This document shows, piece after piece, positions 1-8,877 of a DNA stretch of 64,000 nt; position 1 is the stretch's first letter, and the number at the start of each line of letters is the position of its first letter. Origin of the DNA: Silvimonas amylolytica (GTDB lineage Bacteria > Pseudomonadota > Gammaproteobacteria > Burkholderiales > Chitinibacteraceae). Both the position numbers and the translations under genes were made by a program. The notes under the pieces were generated by a model, which was not told the origin of the DNA, made no database searches, and saw nothing but the letters and a program-made list of their open reading frames with translations. Location: contig NZ_BMLY01000002.1 of the NCBI RefSeq assembly GCF_014645555.1, positions 124,001 to 188,000 on the forward strand. The letters run 5' to 3'.

Positions 1-1
1 C

Positions 2-961
2 GCCAATACAGCGCTCTTGTTTGAAATGACCGCAAAATACGGTCTGCCGTATTTCCAGAACTTCCTCAATAGCGATCTGGAACCGCACATGGTGCGCTCC
101 ATGTGCTGCCGCCTGCAGCTCGATCTGCGTGAACTGCTCAAGCGCGGCAATGGCTTGTTTGGCTCCGCCGAGCAAACCGGCAGTCTGGGCGTAGTCACGC
201 TCAACTGCGCACGGATCGGCTATGAGTTCCGTGGTGATGAACCCGGTCTGTTCGCCCGTGTTGATGAACTGATGGAACTGGGCAAGCAAAGCCTGGAAAT
301 CAAACGCAAGCTGATCCAGCGATTGATTGATGGCGGTTTATACCCGTACACCAAACGGTATCTGGGTACGCTGCGCAATCACTTCAGTACGCTGGGCGTG
401 AATGGCGTCAACGAGATGATCCGCAATTTCACCCATGACACCGATGACATCACCACGGCTTATGGTTATGACCTTGCCACACGCTTGATGGATCACATCC
501 GTGACACCATGACGCGTTTCCAGGAAGAAACCGGCCATCTGTACAACCTTGAGGCCACCCCCGCCGAAGGCACCACCTACCGCTTTGCCAAGGAAGACAA
601 GCGGCACTATCCCGATATCCTGCAAGCCGGCTCGCCGGAACAGCCGTATTACACCAACTCCACCCAACTGCCTGTCGGCTTTACTGATGACCCGTTCGAA
701 GCACTCGAACGCCAGGATGCTCTTCAGCGCAAATACACCGGCGGTACGGTGCTGCATTTATATATGAACGAGGCCATCTCTTCCGCAGATGCCTGCCGTA
801 CCCTGGTCCGCCGCGCACTCACACGCTTCAGGCTGCCTTATATCACCGTGTCCCCGACGTTCTCAATTTGCCCCAAACACGGTTATCTGAGCGGCCATCA
901 CGAATTCTGCCCCAAGTGCGACCAGGAATTGCTGGCCGCCAAGCCGGTTTGCTGCAACTAG
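2..961 (+). CDS. nrdD: Anaerobic ribonucleoside-triphosphate reductase, catalytic part (5' end outside window)
   Basis: C-terminal 319 or so residues of the class III (anaerobic) ribonucleotide reductase, which reduces ribonucleoside triphosphates to deoxy forms in the cytoplasm without oxygen. The frame is open from base 2, so the true start lies upstream; the first start-like codon inside the window is TTG at 17. The barrel strands end in the HGYLSGHHEFCPKCD segment, the family's C-terminal metal-binding region. The protein stops just after it, at PVCCN, without the glycyl-radical motif that normally follows in the same chain. That motif is found in the next small gene at 1045. It forms an operon with that gene and nrdG. 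Confidence 0.93.
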   Translation, partial: ANTALLFEMTAKYGLPYFQNFLNSDLEPHMVRSMCCRLQLDLRELLKRGNGLFGSAEQTGSLGVVTLNCARIGYEFRGDEPGLFARVDELMELGKQSLEIKRKLIQRLIDGGLYPYTKRYLGTLRNHFSTLGVNGVNEMIRNFTHDTDDITTAYGYDLATRLMDHIRDTMTRFQEETGHLYNLEATPAEGTTYRFAKEDKRHYPDILQAGSPEQPYYTNSTQLPVGFTDDPFEALERQDALQRKYTGGTVLHLYMNEAISSADACRTLVRRALTRFRLPYITVSPTFSICPKHGYLSGHHEFCPKCDQELLAAKPVCCN

Positions 962-967
962 CAGCGG

Positions 968-1010
968 CGCGGCCGGTGATTGCCACGGAATGCCGGCCGC
1001 GTTCTTTTTC
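968..1010 (+). terminator. Terminator-like intercistronic hairpin inside the nrd operon
   Basis: A perfect 9-bp GC-rich stem (968-976 with 993-1001, arm CGCGGCCGG) with a 16-base loop is followed by a T-rich run (TTCTTTTTC). It sits between the nrdD stop and the glycyl-radical gene, so it may act as a partial terminator or an mRNA-stabilising hairpin that sets the ratio of the two parts. The structure is seen; its effect is inferred. Confidence 0.55.
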
Positions 1011-1044
1011 TACCTCTTGCCTCGCAACCGCCCGGAGAACACAC

Positions 1045-1233
1045 ATGAACGATCGCGCCCCCCAAACCGTCATCCACACCACCCAGGACACCCCACCGAC
1101 GCTCAGGCAAGAGGAGCGCACACGCTGCGAAGTCTGGACCCGGGTTATGGGCTATCACCGCCCGGTATCGGCCTTCAACATTGGCAAGCAAGGTGAATTC
1201 AAAGAACGTCAGTTCTTCCAGGAACGGCCATGA
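1045..1233 (+). CDS. Detached glycyl-radical peptide of the anaerobic ribonucleotide reductase (62 aa)
   Basis: A 62-residue protein carrying the extreme C-terminal motif of class III ribonucleotide reductase. It reads RCEVWTRVMGYHRPVSAFN and then GKQGEFKER. The Gly of RVMGYHRP is the expected radical-bearing residue, which the NrdG activase converts by hydrogen abstraction. The ATG has a good ribosome site (GGAG, 7 bases upstream), so this looks like a genuine separate gene and not a frameshifted tail. It must dock on the NrdD barrel (ending at 961) to complete the active site, as YfiD does for pyruvate formate-lyase. Its stop overlaps the nrdG start (ATGA). Confidence 0.8.
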   Translation: MNDRAPQTVIHTTQDTPPTLRQEERTRCEVWTRVMGYHRPVSAFNIGKQGEFKERQFFQERP

Positions 1234-1955
1234 CTGATCAGACAGATTTGCGTACGCCGCCCAAACTGGGGGGCGTGGTGCCGTTTTCCAGTTGCGACTA
1301 TCCAGGGCATCTGGCTTGCGTCGTGTTTATTTCTGGCTGCCCATGGCGCTGTCACTACTGCCACAACCCACACCTGCAAGAGCGGCACAAACAACCCACC
1401 AGCCCGACCTGGAATGACACTCTGGCTTGGTTGCATAGCCGGCGCGGGCTACTGGATGCAGTGGTATTCTGCGGTGGAGAGCCCTTGGCAGAGCACTGGC
1501 TACCACACATGATGACGCAAGTTCGCCAACTGGGTTTCCAGGTGGCATTGCATACCGGCGGCGCGTATCCAGCGCGGCTCAGGCAATGTCTACCTTTGCT
1601 CGACTGGGTCGGGTTCGATGTGAAAGCACCGTTTGCGAGTTATGAATCTGTCACCCAGGTTCGCAACAGTGGTCGGGCAGCACGCGAGTCACTTCATCTG
1701 CTGATTGAGAGCGGCGTCCCGTTTGAGTGCCGCACCACCGTCCATCCCGCCTTGCATGACACGGCCTCCCTGCTACAACTGGCGGGCACCCTGGCTGTGC
1801 AGGGCGTAGAGAACTTCGTTTTGCAACCCTTTCGGGCCTCTGGCTGCGCCAGTCCGATGTTGCTACAAAAGGCGATTCCGCCTGACTGGCCAGACGCTGT
1901 AACGCTGACCCGCTTGCGAAGTGTCCTGCCGCACACCTCTATACGTACGCATTAG
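1230..1955 (+). CDS. nrdG: Anaerobic ribonucleotide reductase activating protein (radical SAM)
   Basis: A 241-residue radical-SAM activase. The iron-sulfur motif CxxxCxxC is at C37, C41 and C44 (GCPWRCHYCHN), followed by the SAM-binding FCGGEP motif near residue 76. It uses S-adenosylmethionine and a 4Fe-4S cluster to install the glycyl radical on the small peptide encoded just upstream, with which it overlaps by four bases. It resembles the PflA-like NrdG branch and is longer than the E. coli form (about 154 aa). The end of the operon appears to be here. Confidence 0.9.
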   Translation: MTDQTDLRTPPKLGGVVPFSSCDYPGHLACVVFISGCPWRCHYCHNPHLQERHKQPTSPTWNDTLAWLHSRRGLLDAVVFCGGEPLAEHWLPHMMTQVRQLGFQVALHTGGAYPARLRQCLPLLDWVGFDVKAPFASYESVTQVRNSGRAARESLHLLIESGVPFECRTTVHPALHDTASLLQLAGTLAVQGVENFVLQPFRASGCASPMLLQKAIPPDWPDAVTLTRLRSVLPHTSIRTH

Positions 1956-2007
1956 TCACATCAGTTTTAGTGATTTGTATACACGGCATCATCTCTGCAA
2001 TGACGCT

Positions 2008-2021
2008 TTGATTTGGATCAA
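2008..2021 (+). promoter_or_regulatory. FNR/Anr-type box
   Basis: TTGATTTGGATCAA is an exact match to the FNR consensus TTGAT-N4-ATCAA. It lies 73 bases upstream of the nitronate monooxygenase ATG. This implies oxygen-responsive control of that gene, in keeping with the anaerobic nrd operon next door. The core promoter around it is not clear to me. Confidence 0.75.
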
Positions 2022-2094
2022 AATCAAACCAGTGCCAAACCCGCAGACTCCCCGCTCTTAACCAGGAATCGCCATTGAGGCGGGAGACGTACCC

Positions 2095-3273
2095 ATGTTG
2101 CAACATGCTTTCAAACCACTGCTGATTAAAGGCAAAGCCTTGCTCCCTGTCGTGCAGGGCGGCATGGGCGTGGGCATCTCCGCGCACAAACTGGCTGGCG
2201 CCGTTGCGCATGAAGGCGCTGTGGGCACCATCGCCAGCGTAGATTTGCGCCATCACCATGCTGACTTGATGGAACAAAGTAAAACCATCAAAGATCAAGC
2301 CGGGCTGGATGCGCTCAACTACGAAGCGCTCACCCGCGAAGTCCACCTGGCTAAAGCTACGGCTGGCGGCAATGGCCTGATCGCCGTCAATGTCATGAAG
2401 GCCGTGTCCGCCAATACCGACTATGTACGCTACGCCTGCGAAGCCGGCACAGACGCCATCGTGATGGGCGCCGGCCTGCCACTGGATCTGCCCGACGTCA
2501 CGGCAGACCACCCGAACGTTGCCCTGGTACCCATTTTGTCAGACAGCCGTGGCATTGGTGTCGTGCTGAAAAAATGGCTCAAGAAAAACCGCCTCCCCGA
2601 CGCCATCGTCATCGAACACCCTGGCCATGCGGGTGGCCATTTGGGTGCAACCCGTCTGGATGACGTTCACAACGAGAAATTTGGTTTTGATCGGGTCCTG
2701 GCCGAAACCCTGCAACTCTTCAAAGACTTGCAGCTGGAAAGTCTGCGTATTCCATTGATTGTCGCCGGCGGCATCAACAGCCATGAAAAGGTAAGCCACT
2801 ATCTGCAAAATGGTGCCAGCGGCGTACAACTGGGGACTGCATTCGCAGTGTCGGAAGAAGGCGATGCGCATCCCAACTTCAAAGAAGTCCTGGCCAACGC
2901 GCGCGACGAAGATATTGTCGAATTCATGAGCGTCGCCGGCTTGCCCGCCCGTGCCGTATTGACCCCGTGGCTGAAGAATTACATTAACCGCGAGGCACGT
3001 CTGCAATCCAATGCCAAGGCAGATCCGGCGCGTTGCACCCAGGGGCTGAATTGCCTGTCGGTATGCGGCCTGCGAGATGGTCTCGCCAAGGTTGGTCAGT
3101 TCTGCATTGATCTGAAACTGGCGGCGGCCATGCGTGGCGAAGTGAACCGCGGTCTCTTCTTCCGTGGCGCGGACAGCCTGCCATTTGGCAGCGCGATCCG
3201 CCCGGTGCGCGAGCTGATTGATTACCTGCTCACGGGTCAGCGCCCGGCGGGCCTTGCGAGCGGCCAGGCCTGA
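2095..3273 (+). CDS. Nitronate monooxygenase / NAD(P)H-dependent flavin oxidoreductase
   Basis: A 392-residue FMN TIM-barrel protein of the 2-nitropropane dioxygenase family. Visible family features are the N-terminal VVQGGMGVGIS loop, the IEHPGHAGGHLGATR segment with the candidate catalytic His, the phosphate-binding VAGGI motif, and GASGVQLGTAF near residue 245. It probably oxidises alkyl nitronates; FabK-like enoyl reductases share the fold, so the exact substrate is uncertain. The C-terminal extension with several Cys residues (CTQGLNCLSVCGL) is a less common feature. A GGGAG ribosome site precedes the ATG and an FNR box lies upstream. Confidence 0.85.
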   Translation: MLQHAFKPLLIKGKALLPVVQGGMGVGISAHKLAGAVAHEGAVGTIASVDLRHHHADLMEQSKTIKDQAGLDALNYEALTREVHLAKATAGGNGLIAVNVMKAVSANTDYVRYACEAGTDAIVMGAGLPLDLPDVTADHPNVALVPILSDSRGIGVVLKKWLKKNRLPDAIVIEHPGHAGGHLGATRLDDVHNEKFGFDRVLAETLQLFKDLQLESLRIPLIVAGGINSHEKVSHYLQNGASGVQLGTAFAVSEEGDAHPNFKEVLANARDEDIVEFMSVAGLPARAVLTPWLKNYINREARLQSNAKADPARCTQGLNCLSVCGLRDGLAKVGQFCIDLKLAAAMRGEVNRGLFFRGADSLPFGSAIRPVRELIDYLLTGQRPAGLASGQA

Positions 3274-3329
3274 TGTGAAGGGGCTCACCTCGAATATAAG
3301 AGAAATCTGACGAATTACAGAAATTAGCA

Positions 3330-3346
3330 GTGACGAAATTCGTCAC
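3330..3346. promoter_or_regulatory. Perfect inverted repeat, 8-1-8
   Basis: GTGACGAA-A-TTCGTCAC is a perfect palindrome with a one-base centre, located between the nitronate monooxygenase stop and its terminator. It could be an operator or part of the mRNA 3' end. No adjacent gene start makes a regulatory role obvious. Confidence 0.35.
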
Positions 3347-3355
3347 TTTTAAGTA

Positions 3356-3395
3356 CAAAGGCCGGTGTGGGTGTCCACGTCGGCCTTTGTTTTTG
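3356..3395 (+). terminator. Rho-independent terminator after the nitronate monooxygenase gene
   Basis: The stem CAAAGGCCG / CGGCCTTTG (3356-3364 with 3381-3389) is followed by TTTTTG. It lies 82 bases past the stop codon. Confidence 0.75.
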
Positions 3396-3500
3396 TGCGA
3401 CACCCGCCGCCATTCGTCGCCGCCTGGCGTGGACGGCCCGACATGCTGCTGCAACGATTCAGCCACGTGCAGCCATCCCAAAACGGCCCCGGAAACGAAG

Positions 3501-3535
3501 AAGGGCCAGGCTGAAAGCCTGACCCTTACTGTCTT
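3501..3535 (-). terminator. Hairpin downstream of tRNA-Thr
   Basis: Near-perfect 12-bp stem (3501-3512 with 3516-3527, one wobble pair) and a 3-base loop. It lies just beyond the tRNA 3' end on the minus strand. The following T-run is weak. Confidence 0.55.
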
Positions 3536-3611
<76 letters not shown>

Positions 3612-3620
3612 GGAGCCAGC

Positions 3621-3649
3621 ATTATAAGCAACTTTGCAATAGATACCAA
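3621..3649 (-). promoter_or_regulatory. Sigma-70 promoter of tRNA-Thr
   Basis: On the minus strand TTGGTA (-35), a 17-base spacer and a perfect TATAAT (-10) end ten bases before the mature tRNA 5' end. Confidence 0.75.
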
Positions 3650-3683
3650 GCCGGGCACAATGCGCCGGCAGGGTTAATCCCGC

Positions 3684-3699
3684 TGGCATAGCTTTTGCT
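3684..3699 (+). promoter_or_regulatory. Sigma-54 (RpoN) promoter of the first pilin gene
   Basis: TGGCATAGCTTTTGCT has the invariant GG and GC doublets separated by exactly 10 bases, matching the -24/-12 consensus TGGCAC-N5-TTGCW. It lies about 58 bases before the pilin ATG. RpoN/PilR control of major pilin genes is well established. The activator site was not identified. Confidence 0.85.
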
Positions 3700-3756
3700 C
3701 TAACTTTGCTGGCGCGGGGACCCCGCACACCAACAAACAATTTTCGGAGACTGAAC

Positions 3757-4218
3757 ATGCAACGCATGCAAAAGGGTTTCACCCTGATCGAACTGATGAT
3801 CGTTGTCGCGATCATCGGTATTCTGGCCGCTGTGGCCATCCCGGCTTACCAGGACTACACCGTCCGCGCCCGCGTTTCTGAAGGTCTGGGCATGGCTGAC
3901 GCTGCCAAGATCACTGTTGCTGAAAACGCCGCTAACGGCGCTTCGGACTTGGCCGCTGGCTATAGCTGGTCTGCTTCGACCACCAACGTATCGTCCGTTG
4001 GCATCAACTCCACAAACGGTCAGATCACTGTGATCTACCAGCCTAAGGCTGGTGGCGGCCTGAGCGGCGGCGGTTCCAACCTGGTGTTCATCCCGAAAGA
4101 TTCCAGCAACAACGGCAACATTTCTTCCGGTACTGTTCCGGCAGGCGTGATCACCTGGGATTGCACCACAAGCAGCACCCTGGCAGTCAAGTATCGTCCG
4201 GCTCAATGCCGCAGCTAA
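3757..4218 (+). CDS. Type IV pilin, major pilin candidate
   Basis: A 153-residue type IVa pilin precursor. The 7-residue leader MQRMQKG is cut before Phe, which PilD would methylate. The hydrophobic helix [20 protein letters not shown] follows, with Glu5 in place. The C-terminal disulfide loop runs from C in WDC to C in PAQC, the usual D-region. It is exported to the inner membrane and assembled into the pilus fibre used for twitching, adhesion or DNA uptake. The ATG at 3757 follows a CGGAGA ribosome site, and the sigma-54 promoter lies upstream. The tandem neighbour at 4353 is the same length and shares the first 50 or so residues. Confidence 0.93.
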   Translation: MQRMQKGFTLIELMIVVAIIGILAAVAIPAYQDYTVRARVSEGLGMADAAKITVAENAANGASDLAAGYSWSASTTNVSSVGINSTNGQITVIYQPKAGGGLSGGGSNLVFIPKDSSNNGNISSGTVPAGVITWDCTTSSTLAVKYRPAQCRS

Positions 4219-4352
4219 TTGCCTGGCTTTAATTAGCTAGCAAAAAGCGATGGTCGGTCACCCAGTCGGTGGCCGGCCAACTCCCTCCCGATACGCTTGT
4301 TATCTTAATGGGCGTGTTATGGCTCTCATTCATCTGCTCTGAAGGTCATGCC

Positions 4353-4814
4353 ATGCGCCAGTCTCAAACAGGCTTTACCCTTATTGAATTGATGATCGTG
4401 GTTGCGATCATCGGTATTCTTGCCGCAGTCGCTATTCCTGCTTATCAGGACTACACCGTCCGCGCTCGCGTCAGCGAAGGTCTGCTGACCGCAGACTATG
4501 CCAAGACTCTGGTCGGTGAAAACGCCGCCAACGGTGCCTCTTTCAGCCTGGGTTTTGCCTATGGCTCTGGCACGCAGAACGTATCCAGTGCCTGGATCGA
4601 CAACACCAACGGCACCATTTTCCTGTCTTATCGCCCTGTCGCTGGCGCCGGTTTGAACGGTGGCGGTAGTCTGGTAGCGTTCAAGCCCATCGACAGTGGT
4701 ACTGGTTCCGGCCTGACCTCTGGTGTCGTCCCCTCTGGCGTACTGACCTGGAAGTGTGACAGCTCCGCCGGAACGACACTGGCTTCGAAGTACGTCCCGG
4801 CGCAGTGCCGATAA
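4353..4814 (+). CDS. Type IV pilin, second tandem copy
   Basis: A 153-residue pilin precursor with leader MRQSQTG before FTLIE and a nearly identical N-terminal helix. The globular part has diverged clearly from the upstream pilin, and the C-terminal Cys pair (WKC ... PAQC) is kept. An AAGG site sits 7 bases before the ATG. I see no correctly spaced sigma-54 site in the 134-base gap, so it may be expressed by read-through or at a lower level, perhaps as an alternative or minor pilin. Codon choice differs from the first copy although the protein starts match, which suggests an old duplication. Confidence 0.9.
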   Translation: MRQSQTGFTLIELMIVVAIIGILAAVAIPAYQDYTVRARVSEGLLTADYAKTLVGENAANGASFSLGFAYGSGTQNVSSAWIDNTNGTIFLSYRPVAGAGLNGGGSLVAFKPIDSGTGSGLTSGVVPSGVLTWKCDSSAGTTLASKYVPAQCR

Positions 4815-4883
4815 TCTGCTCCATTCGCGGGGGCGATAGTACGCGCCCTCTGTCGATCCTCTCATTTTAGTTTAGCGCCCCCC

Positions 4884-6830
4884 ATGAATATGACCGTTGA
4901 AGTACCGACTCTTTCCGGTACTCACGCGAGCCTGCCACAGGATCCCGAGCACTTTCTCCAGTCCAACGCCAAAGCGGTTTTTGTGTTGTTGCTGGCAGTC
5001 TGGTTGTGTTGCCATCCCTGGTTTGGTTTCTGGCACGACGGCATGCTTTATCTTGGGCAAGCACTGCACCGGGCGAACCCCTCGCACTTCGCCGGCGATC
5101 CGTTTTTCATGTATGGATCACAAGATAACTACACGCTCTTTACCGGTTTTTATGCGCAGTTGATCAAGGTCATTGGCCTTGCATCGGCAGGCCGTTACCT
5201 GATGCTACTGGCCCACGTCGCCTGGTTCAGCGCGTTTTATATGTTTTGCCGGGTTGCTACCCGCAGCTACCTCGCCACCATGGCTGCTTGCCTGACTGCC
5301 GTGGCTTTGCCGCCGTTTTACGGCGGCATCGGGATCTTCAGCTACGCCGAACCCTTCCTGACCGCCCGAAGTGCCGCTGAACCTTTGGTGCTGCTCGCAC
5401 TGGCGCTGCTGGTGCAAGGCCGCCAGCTACCAGCACTCGTTGCATTGGTTGCCGCGCTTCCTTTGCATCCACTGGTTGCTTTCTCCGGTCTCACCGTGTG
5501 GTTTGCACATGTTGTCGCATTCCCCCAGACTCGCCGGATCCGCTGGATTGTGCTGGCACTGGCTGTTATCGGGCTCGCTGCAGCCTTGGGGCTGGCCTTT
5601 GCCCATGTCAAACCGTTTGACTCGCTGTTACTGACCTATAACCCCACGTGGTGGCTTTTCGTCAGCAACTTCAACGGCCAGGTCTTGATTTCACTCTGGA
5701 CCCAGGGTGACCTCGTCCGGCTCGGCAGCTTGATGGCCCTGTACCTTGCATCGACGAGAATCGTGACCGATCAAGGTGCTCGTCGGTTATTGGCCTGCCT
5801 GATGGGCGTCACCGTTTTGTCTTTGGCTGTGTCGCTGATTCTCGGTGACTGGCTACATAACATTTTCATTCTGTCGATACAGATCTGGCGGATTTTGTCC
5901 CCGGTTCAAGCCTTGATGCCTGGGTTGCTGGTTGGCTTGCTGATCAGCCGCCGCGAGCACATTGCGGGCAACTTGCAGGCGGCCATTGTGCTAGCCCTGC
6001 TGGCATTGCTGATGCAAGACCATATGTACAGCGTGCTATTGCTGATCAGTGGCACGCTGCTGATTTTCAGCAAACCACTGAAAATCCGTCCGGCGCTGCA
6101 GCCCTATCTGGCCGTCGGGCTGTGCCTGGCTATCCTGCTGGCACTGCTCAATGAAGCCCTCAAGATGTCCAGTTTTGTGCTGAACCACTTCTACAGCACC
6201 TCCTATCACTTGCTGTACCCACACCTGGTTTCAGTGGGCATTGCCACCTTGGTCGTCGCCGTTGGTCTGCGCCTGCGGTCGGCCAATTCGGTCATCGTCA
6301 TGGCGCTGGTGTGCCTGCTGTGCGCTGTGGTGACGTGGGATCGTCGCTCAGACTCTGAGACCTTCTTTGAAAATACCCAGGGCCAGAACCCGTTTGAGAA
6401 GATCGTCCGCCCGGATGAGTCTATCTATTGGAACACCTTCCGTCCCATGCCATGGATGGTGTTCAACCGCTCCTCTTACGTAAATGGCATGCAAGCATCG
6501 GCGATCCTGTTCAACGAAAACTTTGCACACGAATACGCGATGCGCTTTAACCTGGTCGAAAGTAAATATCTCGACAAGAAATGTACCCCTTACTTGTTTG
6601 GTACGGGGCAGTGTGAGGACGGCCCGACCAACCTCACACCTGATTTGTGTGCGTTCGATGACCGTCTGCGCTGGATTGTGTCCGAATTCAAAAACCCGGC
6701 TGTACCGGTCACGGCGACCTGGAACTTCACTGTGGAGAACGTGCCGGGTCATATGTACTTGTATGACTGTGTGGCGTTGCGCAAGCTCTCACCTGAGCAA
6801 CAACCGCAAACCGGCCAGGAAAAGAAATGA
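4884..6830 (+). CDS. Large multi-pass membrane protein, GT-C-like (unrecognised family)
   Basis: 648 residues with about 11-12 hydrophobic segments from residue 30 to 480, then a C-terminal non-membrane part of about 150 residues with several Cys. I do not recognise the exact family. The first extracytoplasmic loop holds an acidic motif (FWHDGMLYLGQAL), as in the GT-C lipid-linked sugar transferases. It begins 69 bases after the second pilin and overlaps the GtrA gene by four bases (ATGA), so it heads the glycan operon. Role inferred: membrane glycosyltransferase or oligosaccharide handling, possibly for pilin glycosylation. No strong ribosome site precedes ATG 4884. Confidence 0.6.
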   Translation: MNMTVEVPTLSGTHASLPQDPEHFLQSNAKAVFVLLLAVWLCCHPWFGFWHDGMLYLGQALHRANPSHFAGDPFFMYGSQDNYTLFTGFYAQLIKVIGLASAGRYLMLLAHVAWFSAFYMFCRVATRSYLATMAACLTAVALPPFYGGIGIFSYAEPFLTARSAAEPLVLLALALLVQGRQLPALVALVAALPLHPLVAFSGLTVWFAHVVAFPQTRRIRWIVLALAVIGLAAALGLAFAHVKPFDSLLLTYNPTWWLFVSNFNGQVLISLWTQGDLVRLGSLMALYLASTRIVTDQGARRLLACLMGVTVLSLAVSLILGDWLHNIFILSIQIWRILSPVQALMPGLLVGLLISRREHIAGNLQAAIVLALLALLMQDHMYSVLLLISGTLLIFSKPLKIRPALQPYLAVGLCLAILLALLNEALKMSSFVLNHFYSTSYHLLYPHLVSVGIATLVVAVGLRLRSANSVIVMALVCLLCAVVTWDRRSDSETFFENTQGQNPFEKIVRPDESIYWNTFRPMPWMVFNRSSYVNGMQASAILFNENFAHEYAMRFNLVESKYLDKKCTPYLFGTGQCEDGPTNLTPDLCAFDDRLRWIVSEFKNPAVPVTATWNFTVENVPGHMYLYDCVALRKLSPEQQPQTGQEKK

Positions 6831-7288
6831 CCGACAAACCTCAATCCACGCTACAGCAGTTCATCCGTTACGTCGGAATTGGCGGGGTGTCATTCGTGCT
6901 GGATTTTGCGACGCTCACCCTGGTGGTCAGCCACCTGCATGCGTCCGTACTGACTGGCGCAACGGCAGGCTTCCTGGTTGGTGCAACGGTCAATTACCTG
7001 TTGTGTCTGTATTTTGTATTTTCCGCCCGGACGCTCAGACAGCATCGCATGGTCGAATTCTGGATTTTCGTCCTGATTGGCGTGATCGGCCTTGGCATCA
7101 ACGACACGATCATTTATGCCTGCCACAGCTGGCTGCCAGCGCTGGACTACCGCGCAGGCAAGTTTATTGCAGCGGCTGTCGTGCTGATCTTCAATTTCAC
7201 CTTCCGCAAGCTCATCCTGTTCAACAATCGTCGTTCCGACAGCGCGGTCCAGGTTGAAGTCGCGGCACCGTTGCAACAGCTTCCCTGA
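6827..7288 (+). CDS. GtrA family membrane protein
   Basis: 153 residues with four hydrophobic segments in the GtrA/DPMS arrangement ([19 protein letters not shown] at the start, [11 protein letters not shown] at the end). GtrA-type proteins are thought to flip undecaprenyl- or polyprenyl-phosphate-linked monosaccharides across the inner membrane. It starts inside the stop of the previous gene and is followed 17 bases later by the FAD oxidoreductase, so it is co-transcribed. The sugar donor may be made by the GT2 enzyme encoded at 12155, which is of the DPM1/GtrB type. Confidence 0.85.
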   Translation: MTDKPQSTLQQFIRYVGIGGVSFVLDFATLTLVVSHLHASVLTGATAGFLVGATVNYLLCLYFVFSARTLRQHRMVEFWIFVLIGVIGLGINDTIIYACHSWLPALDYRAGKFIAAAVVLIFNFTFRKLILFNNRRSDSAVQVEVAAPLQQLP

Positions 7289-7305
7289 GTTCTGACCTTT
7301 TACAG

Positions 7306-8877
7306 ATGACCATGAAACCCGTACTCATTATCGGTGCCGGTCCTGCCGGCCTGACTGCTGCGCTGGAGTTGCTCCGCGCCAACCAGGGCTTCAAACCCAT
7401 TATTCTTGAAGCCTCCGGTGATATTGGTGGCATCTCGAAAACCATCAATTACAACGGCAACCGCATGGACATTGGCGGTCACCGTTTCTTCTCCAAATCT
7501 GACTGGGTCATGAACTGGTGGCAGAACATTCTGCCCGCACGCGGCGATGGCGGCGATGCCGTGATCTCGTACCAGAACAAACAGCGCAACATTGATACGC
7601 AAGACGCCACTGACGATGACCGCCATATGCTGTTGCGGCCGCGTTTGTCACGTATCTACTTCCTGCGCAGCTTCTTTGACTACCCGGTCAAAATGAACCT
7701 GAACACGGTGCGCAATCTAGGACCGGTGCGCATCGCGCGCATCATGGCCAGCTACACCAAAGCACGCCTGAACCCGATCACCCCTGAGAAAAGCCTGGAA
7801 GACTTCATCGTCAACCGGTTTGGACGCGAGCTTTATCTGACTTTCTTCAAGGATTACACCGAGAAAGTCTGGGGCGTGCCCTGCCAGGAAATCAGCCCGG
7901 AATGGGGTGCACAACGCATCAAGGGTTTGTCGATTACCGAAGCGCTCAAGCACGCTGCCCGTCAGATCTACAAGAATGTGGCTGGCGGTGAGCAAACAGA
8001 AGTCAAAACCAGCCTGATTGAGCAATTCCTCTACCCGCGTCTGGGCCCCGGCCAGATGTGGGAAGTCGTTGCCGAAAAAGTGCAGGAGTTGGGTGGTGAG
8101 ATTCACTTCCACCACAAAGCAGTAGGTTTGCAGCGAGAGGGCGACCGCATCGTCAGCGTCAGCGCACTCAATACCCAGACCGGCGAAACCGCACAGTTCC
8201 TTGCTGATCATGTGATTTCAACCATGCCGGTGCGTGAACTGGTTGCCGGTATTTCGCCGGCATTGGGTGGGGAGGCGCAACGTGTCGCCGCTGGCCTGCA
8301 GTATCGCGATTTCATTACCGTGGGTGTGTTGGTCCGCAAACTGCGCCAGAGCAAGCACTCGCTGCCGGACACCGCCAACAACCTGCTGCCGGATAACTGG
8401 ATTTACATTCAGGAACGCGACGTCAAACTGGGCCGCCTGCAGATCTTCAATAACTGGAGCCCGTACCTGGTCAAGGACGAACCCAATACGGTCTGGCTGG
8501 GTCTGGAGTATTTCTGCTCGGAAGGTGACGAACTGTGGGAAATGCCCAAAGAACAGTTCTTTGCATTCGCCCAGGATGAACTGGTGAAAATCGGCCTGAT
8601 CGACAAGTCTGAAGTCCTGGATGGCACCGTGGTGAAGGTCGAGAAAGCCTACCCGGCGTACTTTGGCAGCTACGACGAGTTCGACACCCTGCGCGAACAG
8701 ATCGACCGCATTGGTAATCTGTTTCTGGTCGGTCGCAATGGTATGCACCGCTATAACAATCAGGATCACTCCATGCTGACCGCCAAGTTGGCGGTAGAAG
8801 GCATTCTGACTGCGAATAACGACAAAGCCGCCATCTGGGCCGTGAATGTCGATGATGAGTATCACGAAGAGAAATGA
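7306..8877 (+). CDS. FAD-dependent oxidoreductase, UDP-galactopyranose-mutase / HemY-like
   Basis: 523 residues with an N-terminal Rossmann dinucleotide fold ([18 protein letters not shown]) and a FAD-linked [10 protein letters not shown] segment. [10 protein letters not shown] and [19 protein letters not shown] recall UDP-galactopyranose mutase and protoporphyrinogen-oxidase-like (COG1232) proteins. The C-terminal FAD motif is [18 protein letters not shown]. The context argues for a sugar-modifying step in glycan assembly and not for heme biosynthesis. ATG 7312 is an alternative start. It overlaps the next gene by four bases. Confidence 0.8.
   Translation: MTMKPVLIIGAGPAGLTAALELLRANQGFKPIILEASGDIGGISKTINYNGNRMDIGGHRFFSKSDWVMNWWQNILPARGDGGDAVISYQNKQRNIDTQDATDDDRHMLLRPRLSRIYFLRSFFDYPVKMNLNTVRNLGPVRIARIMASYTKARLNPITPEKSLEDFIVNRFGRELYLTFFKDYTEKVWGVPCQEISPEWGAQRIKGLSITEALKHAARQIYKNVAGGEQTEVKTSLIEQFLYPRLGPGQMWEVVAEKVQELGGEIHFHHKAVGLQREGDRIVSVSALNTQTGETAQFLADHVISTMPVRELVAGISPALGGEAQRVAAGLQYRDFITVGVLVRKLRQSKHSLPDTANNLLPDNWIYIQERDVKLGRLQIFNNWSPYLVKDEPNTVWLGLEYFCSEGDELWEMPKEQFFAFAQDELVKIGLIDKSEVLDGTVVKVEKAYPAYFGSYDEFDTLREQIDRIGNLFLVGRNGMHRYNNQDHSMLTAKLAVEGILTANNDKAAIWAVNVDDEYHEEK

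Noticed and set aside
868-1044. Longer form of the glycyl-radical gene starting upstream inside nrdD
   Set aside because: It would overlap the barrel gene in another frame; ATG 1045 has a good RBS and the preceding region does not look like NrdD.
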